The notes under the pieces: generated by a model
What the model was told of the DNA's origin: nothing
Seen by the model: only the letters and a program-made list of their open reading frames with translations
Databases searched by the model: none
In this document: positions 25,911 to 33,443 of the stretch, one piece after another
Numbering within the stretch: position 1 is the stretch's first letter
Layout: each line of letters begins with the position of its first letter
Position numbers and translations under genes: made by a program
Source of the DNA: an uncultured Verrucomicrobiota bacterium
GTDB lineage: Bacteria > Verrucomicrobiota > Verrucomicrobiia > Limisphaerales > UBA9464
Assembly (NCBI GenBank): GCA_903842505.1
Contig: CAIMMI010000021.1
Coordinates: 1 to 40,449, forward strand
Length of the DNA: 40,449 nucleotides
Direction of reading: 5' to 3'

Positions 25911-27004
25911 GGCAACCGCCCTCCCACGCGATAGAACCGCTCCGGCGGCAACCCCTTCGTCGCATCCTGCAACACGACTTCCCGCCCCGTCCCCGCGACC
26001 TCCTCCGACACCTTCTCCCACGCCTTCAGATCGCCACTCGACTCCAACCAATACCGCCACCCGACCCGCGTCCCCGTCACCACCCGCCGCACCACCTCAT
26101 TCCCCTCGAACCGCACGACACCGACCGCCGCGCCCGGCCCGTTCCACCGCAGGTCATCCACCGTTCCCACGGCACGGACGGATCCCGCATACAACGGATC
26201 CTGACCAACGTCCGAGTAGCTGTTGATCGACAGCGCATCGACCCGGAACCCCGTGAAGTTCCGCGGCAACACGATCGGCGCGGGCGTTGGAAGTGGAGTT
26301 CCGTCCGCCGTCATCGAGATCCGCAGCGTCCGGTTCGTCGCGGTATAGGTCAGGTCGAACCCATACTGCACCCCCGTCTCCAGTTCGAGATAGCTGTCGC
26401 TGAAACCCCACGGCAACCGGCCATCGGCCGGCACCACCGCGGGCGAGAGTGACGCCGAGATCGCGCCGTCCGGCTGCGCCCCGAACCACGTCCACTCCAC
26501 CAGATTCCTCGATCGCAGGAACACCCCGCGCTGGAATCCCGGATCCGACGCATCGGCCACGCGGATCAACCCGAGCGCGATCTGGAACGTCCCCGACTTG
26601 CCCGGAGTCGTGCCCACCGCGTGCTCCGACAACTTCAACCCGAACCCGAACGCAAAATCATCCGCCGCCGTCACCGGACTCGCGAGGCGTTTGAGGAAGT
26701 AACTGTTCGTCCGCGACGAATCCCACGTCACCGCCAACGACTTCGCCCCCTCGTTCCACGCAAACAACGACGCGTCCCCCACGACTTCCCACCCGGACTG
26801 CATCGGGTCCCGGTCAAACGACTCCACCCACGCCTCCGCCGCCCTCGCCTCCAAGGCCACCACCGTAGCCGCCGTAGCCGCCGACGTCAGGAGGCGGACC
26901 ACCCTCCCCACCGTAGCCGCCGACGTCCGGAGGCGGGTTGCTCCCTCTCCCTCCCCGGTAGCCGACGACGTCCGGAGGCGCATTCTCCCCCATCCCCGCC
27001 TCAC
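25907..27004 (-). CDS. Secreted beta-sandwich-like protein, third gene of riboswitch operon
   Basis: 365 residues from the GTG at 27004, which overlaps the TGA of the upstream gene (GTGA); the ATG at 26983 is an alternative. The N-terminal 55 residues are largely made of three 25-bp DNA repeats (RLRTSSATG, RLRTSAAT, RLLTSAAT) running into AATVVALEARAAEA, which may act as the export signal. The rest looks like a secreted concanavalin-type beta sandwich (WVESFDRDPMQSGWEVVGDA, FAFGFGLKLSEHAVG, RIADASD-like turns). It ends with a C-terminal module common in Verrucomicrobiota secreted proteins (WRYWLESSGDLKAWEKV, then PERFYRVGG). The ligand is unknown. Confidence 0.75.
   Translation of the reverse strand: MRRGWGRMRLRTSSATGEGEGATRLRTSAATVGRVVRLLTSAATAATVVALEARAAEAWVESFDRDPMQSGWEVVGDASLFAWNEGAKSLAVTWDSSRTNSYFLKRLASPVTAADDFAFGFGLKLSEHAVGTTPGKSGTFQIALGLIRVADASDPGFQRGVFLRSRNLVEWTWFGAQPDGAISASLSPAVVPADGRLPWGFSDSYLELETGVQYGFDLTYTATNRTLRISMTADGTPLPTPAPIVLPRNFTGFRVDALSINSYSDVGQDPLYAGSVRAVGTVDDLRWNGPGAAVGVVRFEGNEVVRRVVTGTRVGWRYWLESSGDLKAWEKVSEEVAGTGREVVLQDATKGLPPERFYRVGGRLP
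26874..26982. repeat. Three 25-bp repeats at the start of the secreted protein gene
   Basis: Copies at 26874-26898, 26913-26937 and 26958-26982 of the GTAGCC + GMCGACGTCMGGAGGCGGG family. One lies right behind the GTG/ATG start codons. Two base positions vary (A/C). This is the same family as 25753-25875, so both downstream genes of this operon have the repeat at their 5' ends. Confidence 0.85.
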
Positions 27005-27429
27005 ACCGCACCTCCCGCGATCGACTCCAAAACCTCCGCCCGCGGCCTTCCCGCCTCATCAAACGGACAATGCCGGCAACCGTTCCCGCAACAGTACCCC
27101 CGGCGAAGGTGATACCGTTGCGTGAACACGAACCGGCCGTCCTCCGTGAAGTAGAACTCCCCGGCCTTCGCCCGCGGCATCCAACGTTCCGTCCGACGCG
27201 CCTCGGCCACGCACCGATGACAGATGCACGAGCGCCCCCGCGATTCCTCGGGCAACCGCTTCATCAACTCCTCCGGCATGTCGAGCTGCATGCACCAGCA
27301 GCTGCCCTTGTAGGGCGCATCCGACGCCAACGGACAACCGTTTGGCCCGCCGCACAGGGGACAGACCGTCCCCTCGCGCGGCGAAGCCGAACAGCCACAA
27401 CCCGACCCGTTGGATCCGCAGGCGCTCAT
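27001..27429 (-). CDS. Cysteine-rich CWC + DUF5522 protein, second gene of riboswitch operon
   Basis: 142 residues from the ATG at 27429, overlapping the stop of the PEP-CTERM gene (ATGA). It has two cysteine-rich modules. Residues 1-75 fit the Cys-rich CWC pattern (C23-x2-CGG, C32, C44-W-C46, CIC at 68-70, C73). Residues 92-123 fit DUF5522 (EFYFTEDGRFVFTQRYHLRRG followed by YCCGNGCRHCPF, 112-123). About 17 cysteines in 142 residues indicate metal binding, zinc or another ion. No signal peptide is seen, so it is cytoplasmic. These two domains are often separate small proteins, and here they are joined. Its place in a cobalamin-controlled operon is unexpected. Confidence 0.82.
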   Translation of the reverse strand: MSACGSNGSGCGCSASPREGTVCPLCGGPNGCPLASDAPYKGSCWCMQLDMPEELMKRLPEESRGRSCICHRCVAEARRTERWMPRAKAGEFYFTEDGRFVFTQRYHLRRGYCCGNGCRHCPFDEAGRPRAEVLESIAGGAV

Positions 27430-28310
27430 CGATTGGAGGAATCGCGGCCAATCCGCCGGGCCACTCCGGCCAGCCCGATCGAACCCGCCAGCAACATCAC
27501 CCACGTCGACGGCTCCGGCACCGGCCGGACCACCGACACACCGTCGAGTTCCACCCGACCCGACGGCACCTCGATCCGGATGTACGAAGCCGAATCAATC
27601 GACACCGGGAGGCCGGCGCCATCGCGAGCCCAGGCCAAGGAGAAGCCCGCGCCACCGCCGCTGCCGGCGTAGAGACCGCGGATGCCGTCCAGGCCCAGCC
27701 CATTAAAGTGCGAGTAAGTCAGGGTGGGGTTCACCGGCACGCCAAAGTCACCGCTGCCATCCGTTGGGAACAGGGCGTCCAGCACCGGAGCCAGCGATCC
27801 ATCCAACGTGAAATACTGAAGTCCATCGGCGCTCACCGAGACCTTCACCTCGGCCCGATCGTCTCCGAAGACCGATCCATCCGTGATGCCGCCGCCCGAG
27901 TAGTCACCGTTCGTGATGATGAAGGCCGCGCCGCCGAACACGAGGAAGTCGATGCCGTAGGGATTCAGCGGACTGCGCGTCGCCGGGGTGTCCAACCGGA
28001 GCTCCAGCACGCCGCCCGTTCCGACCGACAGCAACTGCCCGACCTGCCACGGAGGATTGAATGGATCCACCGGACCGCCGAACGGCCCCGGGATCGAGCG
28101 CGTTGGTTCGCCCAGGATCGATGCCACGTTCGTATAGCCACCGCCGGTTCCGAACTCGGTCGCGAACCCCGTGCCCGACTCATACCGCTTCACCTCGACC
28201 GCATACTGGGCGAGGACGGAAGCGCTTGAGGCCATGAGGCCGAACATTCCACACACACCGGCCACGATCCCATTCCGGGTCCGGCCGCCATTCCACTGCT
28301 GGATCTTCAT
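27426..28310 (-). CDS. PEP-CTERM surface protein, first gene of the cobalamin-riboswitch operon
   Basis: 294 residues from the ATG at 28310 (GGAG seven bases upstream). Signal peptide: GIVAGVCGMFGLMASSASVLAQ (about 14-35). The C-terminal 31 residues (264-294) are a PEP-CTERM sorting signal: VPEPST, a hydrophobic helix (WVMLLAGSIGLAG), then VARRIGR. The protein should therefore be exported and processed by an exosortase and held at the cell surface or released into matrix. The body is beta-rich with many Gly/Asp turns (GVLELRLDTPATRSPLNPYGIDF, FVFGG-type strand) and looks like a surface binding module. Being the first gene behind a B12 aptamer, it may take part in corrinoid capture. That is inference. 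Confidence 0.87.
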   Translation of the reverse strand: MKIQQWNGGRTRNGIVAGVCGMFGLMASSASVLAQYAVEVKRYESGTGFATEFGTGGGYTNVASILGEPTRSIPGPFGGPVDPFNPPWQVGQLLSVGTGGVLELRLDTPATRSPLNPYGIDFLVFGGAAFIITNGDYSGGGITDGSVFGDDRAEVKVSVSADGLQYFTLDGSLAPVLDALFPTDGSGDFGVPVNPTLTYSHFNGLGLDGIRGLYAGSGGGAGFSLAWARDGAGLPVSIDSASYIRIEVPSGRVELDGVSVVRPVPEPSTWVMLLAGSIGLAGVARRIGRDSSNR

Positions 28311-28435
28311 CAACGGTCTCCGTCCATCTGTTCCCTGGCGTCCCGGTCAGAGTCGGAACGCATTTCAATAGTCTGGAGACCAGTCCGGAAATGACGGCGC
28401 CTGTCCTCCCGACCCGGTTCACGCCGGATCAGGAC

Positions 28436-28476
28436 AACAAAAAAGCCTTCACTCCCGGCAGTGTGAGAATGAAGGC
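28436..28476 (-). terminator. Rho-independent terminator in the riboswitch leader
   Basis: On the minus strand GCCTTCA (28476-28470) pairs with TGAAGGC (28451-28445) around an 18-base loop that can itself pair (CAC/GTG type). Six T follow at 28444-28439. It lies about 140 bases after the cobalamin aptamer and about 125 bases before the PEP-CTERM start codon, the place expected for a transcription-attenuation platform. Confidence 0.75.
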
Positions 28477-28614
28477 AGCAATATCTCGAATGCCCGGGCA
28501 CGACACATGCCTGGGCCTGGCCTCATCCTTCGCTTTGCCGGCGAAGTGGGACCCACGGTTTCCCCTCAATTTTCCGTTCAAGGGGACGATCCATGGATCC
28601 TGACGAGCACCTTC

Positions 28615-28788
28615 GGCGCGATATCCGGACTCCGGGCTTCAATCCTCGCTCCCGCCTTCCCACACCGGCGAACCGATGCAGTGGCTGTCTTGCGACTTGG
28701 GAGTCTGTAACCCGATACCGTGGCGGAACCGTCCCCGAATCTCACGGGGTTCCCGCTACTCCGTTGGTGTCTGACATGGGGCCGCACC
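28615..28788 (-). ncRNA. Cobalamin (B12) riboswitch aptamer
   Basis: All conserved blocks of the cobalamin aptamer occur in order on the minus strand. P1 strand GGTGCG (28788-28783); GGGAACCCCGTGAGATTC with the CCCC/GGGG P4 stem; GGACGGTTCCGCCACGGTA; the B12 box AGCCACTG; GTGGGAAGGC; and GAAGCCCGGAGTCCGGATA, closed by CGCGCC (28620-28615), which pairs with GGTGCG with one G-U. About 174 nt is a typical size. It precedes the terminator at 28436-28476 and the operon 28310-25038 on the same strand. Binding of adenosylcobalamin or another corrinoid is expected to switch those genes off. The 5' 33 bases overlap the end of the PAP2 gene. Confidence 0.92.
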
Positions 28789-29496
28789 CAACGGCGCGGC
28801 CATGCAAAGAACCCGTTCAGTGGGCCCACCGCCCCCGGCCTTTGCAACCGGAATTTCCGCCCCCGCGGAGAGGGTTCGCCACCATCCGGACCACCGCTCC
28901 AACAAGGGCAAGGTATGGTTCCAATGAACCCAGGCGCCGATGAATCCCAGACAAAGCGCCACCACGACATCCGACAGATGATGTTTGCCCAGGCAAAGCC
29001 TCGACCAAGCCACCAACACCGGAATCAGCCCGAAAGCACGCGCTCGTGATCCGACCGCAAACACCGGGACAAAGGCCATGCTGGCGGCAAAGATCGTATG
29101 CCCCGAGGGGAATGAATTGAGGTCATGAACCCCCACGATCCAGTGCCCCGCGTGCCACGGCCCGTACCACCCTTGTTCGACCAGCGCGCAGGGGCGCGTC
29201 CGTCCCGTCAGGCACCGGACCGCCAACCCCACCAAGCCGGTCAACACCCCGGAAAGCAGCACTGCCACACAGATACGCTGGGCAACCCTCCAACGCCGGA
29301 CGCTCGCCAGGGCCAGAAAGCTGATGGCCAACCCGAGCATCGGAGGAAAATCGCACCAGCGGCTGGCAAACCTTGCGAGGGACTGCGCCCAGACTTCGCC
29401 GGGCATCCGGAAAAAGCCGTCGACGATCGGATCGGCCGAAAAGGCGAACACCACCACGACCGCCAACGCAGCGCCGACCCAGCAACGACGAACCAT
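28756..29496 (-). CDS. PAP2-superfamily membrane phosphatase
   Basis: 246 residues from the ATG at 29496, chosen because GGAGG lies four bases upstream; an ATG at 29583 would add 29 hydrophilic residues. All three phosphatase motifs are present: the first, LTGRTRP (96-102); PSGH (130-133); and SRLCLGKHHLSD (165-176) with the nucleophilic His. Several membrane helices (WVGAALAVVVVFAFS, MLGLAISFLALASV, VAVLLSGVLTGLVGLAV, IPVLVAW) are seen. Enzymes of this family dephosphorylate undecaprenyl pyrophosphate, phosphatidic acid or lipid A. The last 11 codons lie inside the cobalamin aptamer on the same strand. Confidence 0.87.
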   Translation of the reverse strand: MVRRCWVGAALAVVVVFAFSADPIVDGFFRMPGEVWAQSLARFASRWCDFPPMLGLAISFLALASVRRWRVAQRICVAVLLSGVLTGLVGLAVRCLTGRTRPCALVEQGWYGPWHAGHWIVGVHDLNSFPSGHTIFAASMAFVPVFAVGSRARAFGLIPVLVAWSRLCLGKHHLSDVVVALCLGFIGAWVHWNHTLPLLERWSGWWRTLSAGAEIPVAKAGGGGPTERVLCMAAPLGAAPCQTPTE

Positions 29497-29625
29497 AGCG
29501 CCTCCGAAAGTCACACCGCTTTCATCCACATGAGGATCCACTGAAAAGGATTTACCAATCCACTCCGAAGGCCATTGGAACATCTCGGAAACGATCTTGT
29601 CCCGTTCATAATGCGAATGGCCCGG

Positions 29626-30324
29626 TCATCCCCCGCATCGCAGCACGGCCCAGACCCGCCGTCCCCGAACCCAACCCTCCTTCTCCACACGGAATCCCGT
29701 CTTGAAATGCATGCCCAACTCCACCGGATTCACATAGACCACCCAGACCTGATTCCCCTCTCGCGCCCCCTGTTCCGCAAGATTCATGGCGACCTGCCGG
29801 AGTGTCTCTCCCCGGAACGGATTGTAGAGGAACACCACGCTCTTGCCCGGGGAGCACCGGAATTGGAGGGCATCCATCACCTCGCACTCCACGGACGGCC
29901 ATCCGTTGCGTGCCCGGACTTTCCGCATATTCCGCCGACACGCCCGGATCAATGCAGGATCCAGGTCGACTCCCACCAATCGCCGGAACCCCGCTTCCGC
30001 CGCCAGGATCAACGCCCGACCCTTGCCGCAACCGAGATCCACGAAAACCCCTTCCTGGATGCTCTTTGGAACCGCCCCCATCGCCTCCCGGAACACGGCC
30101 GGCGACACCCCTTGGTAAGGAACCCCGTCGCCCTCTTGCGCCCCGCCCGCAGGCCACCAGGTCTCCGTGCCCCTACGGAAGTCAAACCACCACTCCGATC
30201 CCAGCGCCCACAACCCTCCGAACACTCCCGCGTAACGGACCGTACGCCATGCACACCCCAACAGGTGCCATCGCCGCCTACCCCCTCGCCTGCCCGCCAC
30301 GGGATCGCTCATCGGTGACAGCAT
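29626..30324 (-). CDS. Class I SAM-dependent methyltransferase
   Basis: 232 residues from the ATG at 30324; the ATG at 30312 is as good, and neither has a clear ribosome site. Motif I is VFVDLGCGKGRALILAA, followed by RLVGVDLDP (acidic end of beta 2) and FLYNPF, the place of motif IV (NPPY-like). The substrate cannot be told. It is divergent from the BtaA-like gene with about 150 bp between starts, so a role in methylating the amino-lipid headgroup, as BtaB does in betaine-lipid synthesis, is possible but not shown by the sequence. Confidence 0.78.
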   Translation of the reverse strand: MLSPMSDPVAGRRGGRRRWHLLGCAWRTVRYAGVFGGLWALGSEWWFDFRRGTETWWPAGGAQEGDGVPYQGVSPAVFREAMGAVPKSIQEGVFVDLGCGKGRALILAAEAGFRRLVGVDLDPALIRACRRNMRKVRARNGWPSVECEVMDALQFRCSPGKSVVFLYNPFRGETLRQVAMNLAEQGAREGNQVWVVYVNPVELGMHFKTGFRVEKEGWVRGRRVWAVLRCGG

Positions 30325-30478
30325 CACCGACGGGATGTGGAGAGGCGGTGGCAGCAATGGAGAATTCCTGCGAGGACGCCGGACGGGTTTGCCGCAGCGC
30401 TCCCGGGCGAGGTAGGTTCGAACGATTGTTCAGGCGCAAACCAAGTTTGATTCCGATTCTGGATCCTCACTCGTCCCG

Positions 30479-31675
30479 ATGAAAACCCTGACCCGCTGGA
30501 CCTCCAACCGGCTGTTCTCCTACGTCCACGGAAACTACCTCGTCTATAACACCTGCTGGGAGGATCCACGGATCGATCGCGAGGTCATGCGCCTGAACCC
30601 GGAAAGCCGCGTCGTCCTCATTACCTCTGCCGGTTGCAACGCCCTCGACTACGTCCTCGATTCGCCCAACGAGGTTCACACCGTCGATCTCAACTTCCGC
30701 CAGAACGCCCTCCTCGAACTCAAGATCGCCGGCATCCGCCGTCTCCCGTTCGAGGCATTCTTCAGCCTCTTCGGCGACGGCGGTCACCCCTCCTTCCCGG
30801 AACTATACCGCAATCATCTCCGCCAGGATTTGTCCGAAAGCGCCCGGCGCTACTGGGATACCCGGCAGCATTACCTCGAACGCCCAACGCCCGAGTCTTC
30901 CTTCTATCACCGCGGCACCACCGGCGTCTTCGGCCGCGTCATGGTCAAGTACCTCCAGATGGCCGGCGTCCACCGCGATGCCCTGGAACTCTTCTCCGCC
31001 GGATCCCTCGACGAACAGCGCCGGATCTACCAATCCTCCATCCGCGAAAAACTCTGGCGCCCCGCCGTCAAACGCGCCCTCCGCACCGACGTCATGCTCA
31101 GCCTCCTCGGCGTTCCCGCCGAGCAGAAGGCCCACCTCGAACGAAACTCCTCCGGCACCGTCGCCGACTTCATGGAGGACTGCATCGAAAGCGTCTTCAC
31201 CCGCCTATCCACCCACGACAACTACTTCTGGCGACTCTATCTCTTCGGCCGTTACTCCGCCGATTGCTGCCCCGAATACCTGCGCCGTCCCAACTTCGAA
31301 CGCCTCAAGGCCGGCCTCACCGAACGGATCCACATCCACACCGACAACCTCACCGACTTCCTCCGCAAGAGCCGCGAATCCTTCTCCCACTTCGTCCTCC
31401 TCGATCACATGGACTGGCTCAGCCACGCGCGTCCCGACCTCCTCCAGTCCGAGTGGCAGGCCATCGTCGACCGTGCCCGCCCCAACGCCCGCATCCTGTG
31501 GCGCAGCGCCGGCTTCCAGGTCGACTTCGTCGACCCGATCCTCGTGCAGCGTTCCCAGCGGACACGCCACGTCGGGGATCTCCTCGAGTACCACACCGAC
31601 CTCGCGAAGGACTGCCACCGTCGCGACCGCGTCCACACCTACGGCAGCTTCTACATCGCCGACCTCGCCGCGTGA
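30479..31675 (+). CDS. btaA: BtaA-like SAM:diacylglycerol 3-amino-3-carboxypropyltransferase (DUF3419)
   Basis: 398 residues. It has the typical start of the family (SNRLFSYVHGNYLVYNTCWEDP), a SAM-binding segment VVLITSAGCNALDYVL and VHTVDLNFRQNALLELK, and the C-terminal SHFVLLDHMDWLS and ILWRSAGFQVDF segments. BtaA moves the aminocarboxypropyl group of SAM to diacylglycerol, giving diacylglyceryl-homoserine, the precursor of the betaine lipid DGTS made under phosphate limitation. The usual partner, the methyltransferase BtaB, is not downstream. Instead a GNAT-like protein is translationally coupled (GTGA overlap at 31672). Confidence 0.85.
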   Translation: MKTLTRWTSNRLFSYVHGNYLVYNTCWEDPRIDREVMRLNPESRVVLITSAGCNALDYVLDSPNEVHTVDLNFRQNALLELKIAGIRRLPFEAFFSLFGDGGHPSFPELYRNHLRQDLSESARRYWDTRQHYLERPTPESSFYHRGTTGVFGRVMVKYLQMAGVHRDALELFSAGSLDEQRRIYQSSIREKLWRPAVKRALRTDVMLSLLGVPAEQKAHLERNSSGTVADFMEDCIESVFTRLSTHDNYFWRLYLFGRYSADCCPEYLRRPNFERLKAGLTERIHIHTDNLTDFLRKSRESFSHFVLLDHMDWLSHARPDLLQSEWQAIVDRARPNARILWRSAGFQVDFVDPILVQRSQRTRHVGDLLEYHTDLAKDCHRRDRVHTYGSFYIADLAA

Positions 31676-32838
31676 CCGCCTCGATCCTATCGCTGGCACC
31701 CGGTCGAGGGGCTCCCGCCTTCGGGCTGGAGGCCATTCGGCAACTTCCAAACAGCGCCGATCCACACCTCGATTACTGGCGATACGTCATGGTCGAGGGA
31801 ACCACCGCGGTGGCTCCCAACCTGAAGGGCCTGCCCGGCATCCTCGAGTGTGCCGGCGTGCCTTGGCCCATCCTGCGGTCCAACGCCAGCCACGGCGCAT
31901 CCTACCCAACCTCCCTCCACACCCAGTACTCGGCCTACCCCGGCTCCGAACTGCACCTCGTTCCCGGGCGGGCGCAGCGCATGGGCGCTGGTCTGGGACT
32001 GAAGGGCCTTGGCTTCCTTCTCCGCTCCGGCTCCGTCGACCACTGGGTCCAATGGAGCAGCTGGCTCCTCTCCACCAACCTCCACCACCCCACCCTTCGC
32101 TCAGCCATTCCCGAAGTCACCGAGCGTCTCGCGGCATCCTGCCCGGACCGGGCCGTCCTGATCCGAAGCATCGACTCCTACCTCGACCCGGATCTGCCGT
32201 CCGCCTTCGTTCGTGCCGGCTATCGGGTCTTCGTCAGCCGGCAGGTCTACTTCTTCGACGGCCGCAATCCCACCTTCCTCGGCCGCAGCACCGTCAAACG
32301 GGACCTCAAGGAACTCCGCGCGCTCCAGAACTACCGGATCGTCGAACACCGTGAACTGGACTCGTCGGACGCACCGCGGATCGCCGAGCTGTACCGGCAG
32401 CTCTACATCGACAAACACTCCCCGCTGAACCCGCAGTACACCGCCGGATTCGTCTCGCAGGCCCTCCGGAACCACTGGCTCGAGTTCCGCGGACTCCGCC
32501 ACGCCTCGGGTCGACTCGACGGCATCTACGCCTGCTTCCGACAGGGAGGCTGCACTTCCACTCCCTTCATCGGGTACGACACCTCGCTCCCAGCCGACCT
32601 CGGACTCTACCGGATGCTCGTCAGCATGCTCCTGACGGACGTTGCCGAGCGCCGGCTCGTGCTGAACTACAGTTCCGGCGCGGGCGACTTCAAACGCCGC
32701 CGTGGCGCGGAACCCTGCCTGGAGTTCAACGCCGTCTACGACCGTCACCTTCTACCCCATCGACGGGCCGCCAACGCCCTCCTCGAACGGCTCGCCAACG
32801 GCCCCGGCCGCCGGTTCCTCGAAGCCAACGAGGTCTGA
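31672..32838 (+). CDS. GNAT-like acyltransferase (BioF2/FemAB type), coupled to btaA
   Basis: 388 residues from the GTG at 31672, overlapping the btaA stop. The frame continues open for 1 kb upstream but that part lies inside btaA. No signal peptide. The region 230-370 has the pattern of the GNAT/FemAB-like acetyltransferase fold (RIAELYRQLYIDKHSPLNPQ, GRLDGIYACFRQGG, DLGLYRMLVSMLL, LNYSSGAGDFKRRRGAE, the last being the typical FKxxxGA end). With BtaA next door, N-acylation or aminoacylation of the homoserine headgroup of the lipid is a plausible job. This is inferred from context only. Confidence 0.72.
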   Translation: MTASILSLAPGRGAPAFGLEAIRQLPNSADPHLDYWRYVMVEGTTAVAPNLKGLPGILECAGVPWPILRSNASHGASYPTSLHTQYSAYPGSELHLVPGRAQRMGAGLGLKGLGFLLRSGSVDHWVQWSSWLLSTNLHHPTLRSAIPEVTERLAASCPDRAVLIRSIDSYLDPDLPSAFVRAGYRVFVSRQVYFFDGRNPTFLGRSTVKRDLKELRALQNYRIVEHRELDSSDAPRIAELYRQLYIDKHSPLNPQYTAGFVSQALRNHWLEFRGLRHASGRLDGIYACFRQGGCTSTPFIGYDTSLPADLGLYRMLVSMLLTDVAERRLVLNYSSGAGDFKRRRGAEPCLEFNAVYDRHLLPHRRAANALLERLANGPGRRFLEANEV

Positions 32839-32876
32839 ACGGCAGCGGACCGAAGTCCGGAGCGGCCCAGGGGAAC

Positions 32877-33018
32877 GCATCGTGAAACTGCCCCCGAAAC
32901 TGGTGGGGCGAGACTCCGTCGAGCCGGCTCTCGAAACTTGAATCTTGAAACCAGGGACTCCTCCACGGCTCGTGCGAGACACTCGCCCCACCCCGCGCTG
33001 GGGGCAGTTTCACGATGC
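32877..33018. repeat. 142-bp element with perfect 19-bp inverted ends
   Basis: GCATCGTGAAACTGCCCCC at 32877-32895 is exactly complementary to 33000-33018. Just inside, GTGGGGCGAGACTCCGTCGAG (32903-32923) faces a degenerate reverse copy (about 32967-32990, GGCTCGTGCGAGACACTCG). Between them is a CGAAACTTGAATCTTGAAAC segment. It follows the GNAT gene by 38 bp. It looks like a non-autonomous MITE and explains the dispersed GGCGAGACTCCGTCGAGCC repeats as single arms of such elements. Confidence 0.8.
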
Positions 33019-33084
33019 GCCCGCCCAGGGACAACGGATCTTGCCGCGATTGAGTTTTTGAAACTGACAGTTTAAAAATTCGGA

Positions 33085-33443
33085 TGGGGTAGGTCGCCAG
33101 AAACCCAGATCCTCCGGCTCCCTCCGTACTTCAATAACCTCGGAAAGCGACTCATCAAGTCTCCAAAGGTCTACATCGCGGACTCCGGACTCGCCTGTCA
33201 TCTCCTGGGAATCGAAACGGAGGCCGAGCTCGAGAAGTCGCCATTTCTCGGCACCCTCTTCGAGGGCTTCATCGCATCCGAGATTGCGAAGGCATGGAGG
33301 AACCGCAAGGGGCCCGTGCGAGAGGTGCGCTGCCTGCTGGTCCACCGCCCGGCCCGCAAGCCAACCGGTTCGCGCGCCATAGCGCCAGGTGTCGAAGCCA
33401 TGCCCTGGGAGGAATTCCTGCCGGAAATGGTGGCCCACGCCTA
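33085..33443 (+). pseudogene. Remnant of a DUF4143 AAA-type ATPase
   Basis: The plus strand from about 33085 to the TAG at 33441-33443 reads ETQILRLPPYFNNLGKRLIK, SPKVYIADSGLACHLLGIE, SPFLGTLFEGFIASEIAKAW and, after a jump, APGVEAMPWEEFL. These are the C-terminal motifs of ATPase/DUF4143 proteins (P-Y-x-N-N-x-x-K-R-L-x-K-S-P-K, L-F-E-x-F). There is no start codon at the right place, the ATPase domain is absent, and part of the DUF4143 domain between AKAW and the last segment is missing. It is therefore a decayed fragment. Confidence 0.8.

Noticed and set aside
30634-31671. 346 codons open in frame upstream of the GNAT-like gene
   Set aside because: The frame lies entirely inside the btaA gene and has an Arg/Pro-rich composition typical of an out-of-frame reading in GC-rich DNA. 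The GTG at 31672 overlapping the btaA stop is the natural start.
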